Assembly: GCA_023362775.1 (NCBI GenBank)
Contig: JALMGJ010000020.1
Coordinates: 4,216,001-4,280,000, forward strand
Source of the DNA: Charina bottae
Lineage: Eukaryota; Chordata; Lepidosauria; Squamata; Charinaidae
DNA length: 64,000 nucleotides
Direction of reading: 5' to 3'
Within the stretch, counting starts at the first letter, position 1. Each line of letters begins with the position of its first letter. A program made the position numbers and the translations under genes. The notes below the pieces were generated by a model, which searched no databases, was not told the origin of the DNA, and worked only from the letters and a program-made list of their open reading frames with translations. Below are positions 57,220-64,000 of the stretch, piece by piece.

Positions 57220-57970
57220 ATACAACAATTTTAATAATCCCAATCTCAATAAACCCCCCAAAAAAGACAATTCAAAACAGTAATTGTCAGGATGTCACCC
57301 ATGCCATCCTGCCATGGCGCCAGGAAGGAACATCCTGTCAGTCTGTTAAACTCACAGGGTCGTGTTGGGGGTGCTTTACAGTAAAACTACCAGATGTGTA
57401 AAGTAGGGGAGAATGCTGGCGATGGGGTTGGGCGTATTCACAGAACTGCAAACTATGTTAATCAAAGTATCGTGCAGAGCGATTCAGCACCCAGGATAGA
57501 TCAAAGGGCAATATTGCCGCGTTAGTTGATTCGGACACAGAAAGACCTGAAAACTAAGAGACGAAGCGAAGGGCGACCGAGCTGCGAATCCCAATGGGGG
57601 GGGGGGGGACCTTGGAGATTTTTAAACTGTTGGTTGCGGGAGCTTTATTCACTCAAGACTTTAATGTGCAATGGATCACTGGCTTTAATAAAGATTACTT
57701 CATATCCCTGAGTGGCTTGTGTCAGGAACTGATTTAATAGTCAATGGATCAAGGGCGTCACAGTAATTCCATATCTTTAAAAGGGAATACATCAATCAAA
57801 TCCTTAAAGCAAACCAGATAAACATTATTTAACCCTAATACAAGTTTTAATAATTTTCATCTTAATAAACCCAAAAAACAAAGCCAATTCAAAACAGTAA
57901 ATCCAAATCTTTAAAGGCAAATAGCATCAATCAAATCCTTAAAGCAAACCAGATGAACATTCTTTAACCC
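57220..57970. repeat. Two-copy ~130-bp tandem repeat
   Basis: Unit 1 (57220-57284 plus 57768-57840, split by the solo LTR) and unit 2 (57841-57970) share AATCAAATCCTTAAAGCAAA, CAGATRAACATT and AATTCAAAACAGTAA. Confidence 0.8.
57285..57762 (+). repeat. Solo LTR
   Basis: 478 bp beginning TGTCAGGATG and ending GGGCGTCACA, with the 5-bp TSD GTAAT at 57280-57284 and 57763-57767, and an AATAAAG signal near 57688. It contains a G13 run (57596-57608). No internal region remains, so it is most likely the recombination product of an LTR retroelement. I cannot say whether it is of Ty3/gypsy or endogenous-retrovirus type. Confidence 0.8.
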
Positions 57971-59363
57971 TTATCCCACTTCAAAATAAACCAAAGCAGT
58001 TACATATCCCCACAATGTGCACAGAGCTTTCCTCTTGAAAACATCAGACAGCCCAACTGCCCCCCTCAAAGATTCAAGCTTCTTTTCATGGCATTCCACC
58101 AGGAGATCAATTTTACTTATGGCTTGCAGATCACTCTCTCCCTTAGATTTCTCCAACTACATTATCCAATCTTCATCCAGCATCTCAATAAAAATCCCAA
58201 TCTCAGTCTTAAAAAAAACATTTCTATCGCTCTTAAATTCCTCAATTTCATCCACCACATCCCTAACCTGATGGCACATTTTAGATCTCATATTTTCCAC
58301 AATGTCCTGGATATCTTGCATAAAAGCTCGATAGAAGTCAGAAGAAATCTGTTTAAAATCCTGGTGAAAGTCAGAATGAATGTGTTTGAAATCCTCCATG
58401 TCTCACGCAGTAGATAATGGCGCCCCCTAGGAGCTTAACCAGCAAAAGTTGAAGATATGGAAGAGTTCCGAAGTGAGAGTGAGATAGCAGACAGTTCTCA
58501 AGGGAAAGTGAAAACAGAAAGCTGAAGGTTCAAATCAGCCGATTCAACGTGTAGGAAAATGCTAATATCTTCAAATTTAATACACAAATAATAACAGGAA
58601 GACAAGTGTTTACTCTCAATCTTTGGAATTTCCTTTGGAAGGAAAACGAAATCCAAAACTTAAAAGATTTTTTTTTAAAAAAAGTAATCCCAAAAATAAT
58701 GTTAAGCACCAAGAGAACCAGCTTCTCCTTGCTGTAGAAAGCCTCTCTTGGGGCACATATACTTAAAAAAAAAATACAAATTGGTGATTTAGAAATGGGG
58801 TGGCTGGCCTTAGTGTCCCTTTAAGGCTACAGCGCAGCTTGGAAAGTGATGGTGTCCCCGCCTCCCAGCTGGCTCTTACCAGTTGAACACGAAACGCTGT
58901 TTGCGATCTTCTGGCTGCAAGCAGCCATCCAGAGGACAGATGGGATGATTCCAGGTATTCTCCTTGATCCAGGGAATGTTTCTGGGCTTCAGGAAAACCT
59001 GCCTGAGCCCGAAAAAAGTTACCACGTTGTCAGCTCTGCTGGCTGAACCAGCGGGCACAGCCGTTCAGTCTGCCATTTCCACCAGAAGACGGTATGCCTT
59101 TGAGGATTCAGCTGATTTACCATTTACCTATTTACTAAGCAGCCTCTATAAACTTTTGGATGTTATTCTGAATGTGATTGGAGAAAAATATTCCTTGGAG
59201 GGCTGCATTATCAGGGCTGCATTATCAATGTGAACCTGGAATTCCACAGCAACCATGACATCATGTAGCTATTTCCACATATCACTGGCACAGCATACAG
59301 TATACTATAGAAGAGATATGCTTTGTGGAGTCCATGGTGCTCTCTGAGCCTTGTTGTTTTCTT

Positions 59364-59403
59364 GCAGACGTTTCATTGCCAGGCTAGGCAACATCTTCAG
59401 TGC
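59364..59403 (-). ncRNA. Hammerhead-like ribozyme motif, Penelope family 2
   Basis: The minus strand reads GCA-CUGAAGA-U, then GUUGCC-UAGCCU-GGCAAU, then GAAAC-GUC-UGC. Stem I (GCA/UGC) and stem II (GUUGCC/GGCAAU) are unlike those of family 1 in sequence but still pair. The expected cleavage triplet GUC is present. The inverted fragment at the right end has lost the CUGAAGA half. Confidence 0.65.
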
Positions 59404-59645
59404 GAAAAGGGAGTGGAACTTGCTCTCTGTTTATATACCCTGGCTCGTCCTGCCTGTGTTGGTGGGGGTGTTGTACTCTCCTTAGTAGTACCTTGATTGG
59501 TTTGTTGTTTGCTGCTTGGTTGAATGACTGAGTTAATAGTTCCTTGATTATGGTCTATTGTGTTGTTTGATTGCTCCTCTGCTGCTAATCTTGCTGTTAA
59601 TCTTTGCCTATCTTGTTGTTGATTGCTAGCAAAGAGGTGTTCTGA

Positions 59646-61494
59646 TCAGAAGGCTTTTCTATTGTCTCTTATGAAAGGTATGTAAATGTTGTTTACCTCT
59701 ATGTGTCTGTTGATGGCTGCTTTGTCTGAGTGCCAAGCTTCCAGGAATTCTCTAGCATTTTTGGATTTGGCTTGGTTTAAGATGCTCAGAGTTTCCCAAT
59801 TGAAATTATGGTAAAATCTGTCCATGTGTTGTGAGATTAAGGAGTTTTCATCATGTCTTCTGACTGCTAGTTGGTGTTCATGGATGCGTTCTGCTAATCT
59901 TCTGCCAGTCTGTCCTACATAGTGGCTATTATAGTCCTTACACTGTATGTTGTAGATAACTCCTTTTTTTTCTTCTTGGGCTACTGGGTCTTTTGGTTTA
60001 CTTACGATGTTCTGAAGGGTTTTGGTTGGTTTGTGTGCTACGGTGATGCCATGTGGTTGTAACAGTCTATTAGTATTTTCTGAGATGTTTCTGATGTATG
60101 GCAGTGTAATCCTTTTCATAGCTTCTGTTGGTTTTGCTGTGGTGGGTTGAGTGGTCAGGCACTTTTTGATAAAGTTGCGTGGATATCCATTTTGCTGGAA
60201 GATGCTATATAAGTGGTCTATTTCCTTTTTCTGGTGTTCTGGGTTGCTGCAGTGCGTTTGTGCTCGTCTGAATAGTGTTCTTACACAGCTCCTCTTGTGG
60301 GAGGTAGGGTTATTGCTTTGGTAGTGGAGCACTTGGTTAGTGTGGGTAGATTTCCGGTAGACTTGTGTTTCTAGACTGCCATCATTTCCTCTACTGATGA
60401 GGATGTCCAAGAAGGGTAGTGTGTTGTTGTTTTCTTCTTCCCTTGTGAATTTTATTCCTTTGAAGATGTTGTTGATGGTTTCATGTGTTTCCTCCAGTTG
60501 ATCCTTTTTTATTATGACAAAGGTGTCATCTACATACCGGATCCATACTTTGGGGTGTTATGTGTGGGAGTGCTATCCTTTCTAGATGTTGCATTACTAT
60601 CTCTGCTATGAGTCCTGAGAGTGGTGATCCCATAGGTGTTCCTTTGATTTGTTGGTATATTTGTCCATCAAACTGAAAGTAGGTGGTGAGGCAGAGGTTG
60701 ATGAGGTCCATGATTCTGGGTATTTTGATCTTGGTGTATCTAGTTAGGTCAGGTGTGTTACGTAGAACTGCTGCCATGGATTCAATCGCTAGTGTTTGGT
60801 CTATGGATGTAAAGAGTGCAGTGACATCAAATGACACCATAATTTCATCTTCATCTATTTTTAGGTCTTTGATTTTCTGGAGGCACTGTAGTGGGGAGTT
60901 GATAGAGTATTCGCTCTCCTCTGTGAGATGCCTTACAAGTTTTCTTATAAGTTCTTTAGCTATGTTGTATGTGGGGGTCCCTGGTAATGATACAATTGGA
61001 CGGAGTGGTATGTCGGGCTTGTGTATTTTGGGGTGTCCGTAGAAGCGTGGGATGATGGGTCCACTGCTTTTCATCCGCCTCTGTTCTTCTTTAGTGATTT
61101 GACCTTTCTTGGTTAGGTCGTTGAGGATTCTTTTGACCTGGTTGTCCAGTTTCTGTATCAGATTGGTGTTTACTGGGGTGTATGTTTCTTTGTCCTCAAG
61201 TAAATCTTTGGCTTTTTGTATATATTGTGATCTGTCCATAATGACGGTGGTGCGGCCTTTGTCTGCTGGGAGGATGATGATATTTTGGTCCATCTTTAGG
61301 TTTTTGAGGGCTGCTCTGTCTTCTGCTTTCAGTTGGTTCTGTTTCCATGTCCTTCTGGTTTGTGGTATGATTATCTGTCTTACATTCTCTTGGGTTTCTG
61401 TAGTAAGTCCTGTAGTTTTCAATGCTGCTTCAAAAGCTGCAAAGAATTCTAATTTATTTGCATCCTCTGTGTTATAATTGAGGCCTCTCTGCAT
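59646..61494 (-). pseudogene. Penelope RT/GIY-YIG frame, one frameshift
   Basis: Frame 61494-60526: IILPADKGRTTVIMD, FYGHPKIHK, RPIVSLPGTPTY, VSFDVTALFTSI and GTPMGSPLSGLIAEIVMQ. The frame breaks near 60555, just before the catalytic box. The box (RYVDDTF) and the rest continue in another frame to 59646, with GIY-YIG at GVIYNIQCKDYNSHYVGQTG and RIHEHQL. A one-base loss or gain in the CCCC/AAA stretch near 60550 explains the break. The 5' end is probably truncated. Confidence 0.88.
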
Positions 61495-61971
61495 GATACT
61501 GTGTTCTGTAGTGGATAATGGGTATATAAACAGAGAGCAAGTTTCCTATCCTGGCAATGAAACGTCTGCAAGAAAACAACAAGGCTCAGAGAGCACCATG
61601 GACTCCACAGTTCAACCCTGAGCTACAAATATTCTCTTCTATTAGGTATTTGCTTGGCTTGATCCTGTAATATGAGGAGGATATAATGAAATTGGAAGGG
61701 TTCATCACCACCTCACTGTCATGATCAGAAGACTGGTAAACTCTGGATTAATAATTATCTTACCTGAAGCGATGAAAGGTCCATTAATTTAGCCCACCCA
61801 CCCACATTTAATAGGGTTAAGATTGTTTATTATAAAGGCAGACAATTTATTTGTTTCTATAATTTGATGTCTATTGTGTAGACAGAAGTATATAGAATAG
61901 TAGTAGAAAGAAAAAAAATTAAATGGATTATTTTTTAAGAGGGATGGAAGTTTGAAGTAGAAATTTAAATA

Positions 61972-62025
61972 TATGTGTGTGTATGTATGTATGTATGTGT
62001 GTATGTATGTGTATGTATGTATGTA

Positions 62026-62069
<44 letters not shown>
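61972..62069. repeat. (TGTA)n(TA)n microsatellite
   Basis: Mixed TGTA/TATG units followed by about 16 TA units. Confidence 0.9.
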
Positions 62070-62071
<2 letters not shown>

Positions 62072-62256
62072 GTAAGGGAAGGAGCAATTGTATTAGAGAT
62101 TTGTATATGTGTTAATGGAGGGATTTATAGAAATAATGTGATTATGGTTTGATATAGAGGAAGGGTTTCTTTATGGGAATTGCTGTATATTCTTGCTGTT
62201 GAAAGCTGGAAGTCACTTGTATGTACGGAACTTTCTAAAAGTCTTTTCTTTTGTGT

Positions 62257-62511
62257 ATTGTCGAAAGCTTTCACGGCCGGAGTTCAATGGCTGTTGTGGG
62301 TCTTCCGGGCTGTGTGGCCGTGTTCTGGAAGTTGTGGTTCCTAACGTTTCGCCAGCATCTGCAACATTGCCACTCTACCTGGGCACAGAGATTTTGCTTC
62401 TATCTGTGCTCCTGCCCTCTGAAGATGCTGGCCACAGATGCTGGCGAAACGTTAGGAACCACAACTTCCAGAACACGGCCACACAGCCCGGAAGACCCAC
62501 AACAGCCATCA
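62257..62511. mobile_element. 255-bp Penelope-derived palindromic mini-insertion
   Basis: The left arm (ATTGTCGAAAGC...CGCCAGCATCTG) is the reverse complement of the right arm (CAGATGCTGGCGAAACG...CAACAGCCAT). The arms are about 85 bp with about 50 bp of unique Penelope 3' UTR between them. The 14-bp TSD CTTTTCTTTTGTGT lies at 62243-62256 and 62512-62525. The outer ~30-bp extension is on the left only, as at 43186. Nested in the insertion at 61805-62623. Confidence 0.9.
62416..62456 (+). ncRNA. Hammerhead-like ribozyme motif in mini-Penelope
   Basis: The complete CCT-CTGAAGA ... GAAAC-GTT-AGG motif, identical in its core to 47277-47317. The opposite arm has only the GAAAC half. Confidence 0.6.
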
Positions 62512-62935
62512 CTTTTCTTTTGTGTTTTTACACTGTTAATGTTTTTTTTGTTTGTAGTGTTTTTTGTTTTTTGTAGTTTTTTATCTTTGTTGTAAAAAAA
62601 TAATTAAAACTTTGAGAAAAAAGATTTAGCCCACCCACCCATTTGCTCAATCGTAAAGAATCAGAAGGTCTGCTGAATGCTCTGGGAGATTTTCCAAGAA
62701 ATAGGCTTTGCAATTTGAGTAACAAACTAGTGCAGAAAAAGTGAAACACACATTCATATTGTGTTATGAATTATCATATATGGTAACTTTACCCAAAGGA
62801 AATACCTGAAGCTTCAGTGGAACATTTTTACTCCTTCCATTACTTCACCAAAGCAGTAAGAGGAAAGAAAGCAGGCCAGGTGACATTTAAATTTCAAATC
62901 AATGTACACATATTTAGTGGCTTACTTCTGAATTG

Positions 62936-63015
<80 letters not shown>
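62936..63015. repeat. (GTCT)n(ATCT)n compound microsatellite
   Basis: About 11 GTCT units followed by about 9 ATCT units, expanded compared with copy A near 41091-41126. Confidence 0.95.
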
Positions 63016-63027
63016 ATATTTGCAATT

Positions 63028-63717
63028 CTATGCATATTTCCTAAGAAGCAATCAAATGCAATGAGCCATTCTCCTCAGTAAACCTGCATAGTAGTGGGTT
63101 GCACATTGCTGTAAAATGCCTTTAATAGTTGTCATTGAAACTACTGCCCCCTCTCAGCTTTTATATGAAAAAGCAGTCTTGAAAACTTGAGCAAAAATGG
63201 AGGAAATTTTTTTTTAAAAAAATTGGAAATTGTGCAATTTGTCTATTCCCTTTCAACAGAGTCTACAATGGATATAGATTTACAGGTTTGGTTGAACTTG
63301 GTAAGTTTTAGGAAAACTCTCCTGGCTTGTCAGATGTTATACAACTCTATAACTATACAAATTAACATGGATGTTCATCCCAGAAAAAAGAAACTCATTT
63401 GTCATAGAAAGCAAACTAAAAAACTAAACTAAACTAAAACTAAAGAAAATGAAGAAAACTAATTATAACTATTCACACCAAAGAGAAATACCAGAGGGAC
63501 AGGAGAAACTCTGCTATTTAATATGGGCATCAGTTATAGATTTACATAAATTGTTAATTCACCAATAAATGCAAAGTTTTCATGAAAAGTAATTTAAATA
63601 GGACTATTACTTAAAGTATTGCAAGCCAAAGTATTATATTGTTACCTTTTAAAATATGTTCATTTAATGCAAGCAAGATCATATTTTCTTTCTTTTTGTT
63701 AATGTAACCTTTAATAT
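63028..63717. other. Unassigned sequence
   Basis: AT-rich, with no supported gene. The first upstream SPAG16 exon is not visible here. Confidence 0.45.
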
Positions 63718-63955
63718 TTGGTCTAGTGGTTAAGGTGCTGGGCTAGAAACCAGGAGTCTGTGAGTTCTAGTCCTGCCTTAGGCATGAAAGCCGGCTGGGT
63801 GACCTTGGGCGGGTTTCTCTCTCTCAGCCCAACTCACCTCACAGGGTTGTTGTGGGGAAAATAGGAGGAGGGAGGAGTATTAGGTATGTTCGCCACCTTG
63901 AGTTATTTATAAAAAAATAATAATAAAGGCAGGATAAAAATTAATTAAATAAATA
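63718..63955 (+). mobile_element. Squamate tRNA SINE (second family)
   Basis: Plus-strand GGTCTAGTGGTTAAGGTGCT (box A region), GTTCTAGTCCTGCC (box B-like), GGTGACCTTGGGCGGG, CCTCACAGGGTTGTTGTGG, and the end GGCAGGATAAAAATTAAT with an AAATAAATA tail. It has lost a few bases of the 5' end. Confidence 0.82.
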
Positions 63956-64000
63956 TGTAAGATATTTGGATATTACCCTTCTTTTACCACTTTATAGAGA

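Larger units (their letters stand above)
56765..58910 (-). mobile_element. L1-derived element with ORF1-like frame
   Basis: The AT-rich poly-T end is at 56765 (minus-strand 3' end) and a GC-richer 5'-UTR-like end at about 58750-58910. The minus-strand frame 58399-58157 (MEDFKHIHSDFHQDFKQISS..., acidic/aromatic heptad-like) and the next frame 58156-57971 (LQAISKIDLLVECHEKKLE) look like a broken ORF1-type coiled coil. A solo LTR interrupts it. I found no clear TSD. RT is not recognised. Confidence 0.45.
59325..61645 (-). mobile_element. Penelope-like element, family 2
   Basis: Copy A of the host segment gives the empty site. The left end begins TGGAGTCCATGGTGCTCTCT. The right end carries its reverse complement (AGAGCACCATGGACTCCA, ending 61609) plus a further ~35 bp, so a short inverted fragment caps the element. 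The flanks GATATGCTTTG and GTATTTGCTTG look like an imperfect ~11-bp TSD. Coding sequence is on the minus strand with a different protein family from 43186-47367. Confidence 0.85.
61805..62623 (+). mobile_element. L1-type retrotransposed insertion in copy B
   Basis: The perfect 18-bp TSD ATTTAGCCCACCCACCCA lies at 61787-61804 and 62624-62641, while copy A has the single uninterrupted site. The A-rich right end (TAATTAAAAC...GAGAAAAAAG) fits target-primed insertion. The content is non-coding and includes long TGTA/TA repeats at 61972-62069. A Penelope palindrome is nested inside. Family assignment to L1 is from the TSD and poly-A only. Confidence 0.7.
58911..63027. repeat. Duplicated segment, copy B (interrupted twice)
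   Basis: Matches copy A (40229-41141) in three pieces: 58911-59324, 61646-61804 and 62624-63027. The gaps hold Penelope family 2 and an L1-type insertion. The terminal GTCT/ATCT tract is much longer here (62936-63015) than in copy A. Confidence 0.88.

Noticed and set aside
62257..62511. MITE or other DNA-transposon hairpin
   Set aside because: The arms are identical to Penelope termini, and TSDs are 12-14 bp and variable, unlike the fixed short TSDs of MITEs.
62936..63015. CRISPR-like or satellite array
   Set aside because: Pure GTCT/ATCT tetranucleotide microsatellite with no spacers.

Overview
This window reads as squamate reptile nuclear DNA: AT-rich, intron-like sequence packed with retroelements typical of lizards and snakes. 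These include a full-length Bov-B (RTE) LINE, tRNA-derived SINEs with Bov-B-like 3' tails, L1, L2/CR1 and R4-type LINE pieces, Penelope-like elements and Ty1/copia retrotransposons. I see no bacterial, plastid or CRISPR signature.

The host gene is on the minus strand. Six short exons with matching reading phases and good splice sites (right to left: 49999-50045, 47440-47538, 42286-42413, 15888-16025, 13075-13182, 1564-1681) spell the N-terminal, pre-WD40 half of an axonemal central-pair protein that I recognise as SPAG16 (PF20). The window is therefore mostly SPAG16 introns of about 11.4, 2.7, 26.3, 5.0 and 2.5 kb. The first exon(s) lie beyond the right edge and the WD40 exons beyond the left edge.

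Layout. 0-2.7 kb: exon and unannotated intron. 2.7-6.0 kb: full-length Bov-B with an intact 995-codon ORF and an 11-bp TSD. 6.1-6.3 kb: internally deleted SINE. 6.6-12.9 kb: L1 relic rearranged into a palindrome, with Ty1/copia element 1 (7164-12555, near-identical LTRs) inserted in one arm. 13-17 kb: two exons, L1 and L2 relics, a 109-bp Penelope-derived palindrome. 19-21 kb: SINE, Bov-B 3' fragment, possible solo LTR. 21.9-27.2 kb: Ty1/copia element 2, a different family, with a SINE nested in gag. 27.4-31.3 kb: L2 fragment, then an R4-type LINE carrying a nested L1 piece, then a SINE. 33.1-38.5 kb: Ty1/copia element 3, minus strand, a relative of element 1. 38.6-42 kb: L2-clade pieces and one copy of a duplicated segment. 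43.2-47.4 kb: two Penelope copies fused head to head inside one 12-bp TSD, 71 bp from a SPAG16 splice donor. 50-59 kb: two L1-derived insertions, SINEs, an L2 relic and a solo LTR. 58.9-63.0 kb: second copy of the duplicated segment, interrupted by a second Penelope family and by an L1-type insertion that itself carries a 255-bp Penelope palindrome.

The strongest signals for follow-up are these. (i) Penelope insertions repeatedly take a head-to-head form with two outward-facing 3' ends, one longer by about 30 bp, at sizes from 109 bp to 4.2 kb, each inside its own TSD. (ii) Both Penelope families carry a hammerhead-like RNA motif whose helices differ in sequence but keep pairing. (iii) Three Ty1/copia elements sit in one gene, with primer-binding sites matching the anticodon region of initiator tRNA-Met, the half-tRNA priming mode known from Drosophila copia. 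All coordinates come from reading by eye; boundaries in decayed relics are approximate.
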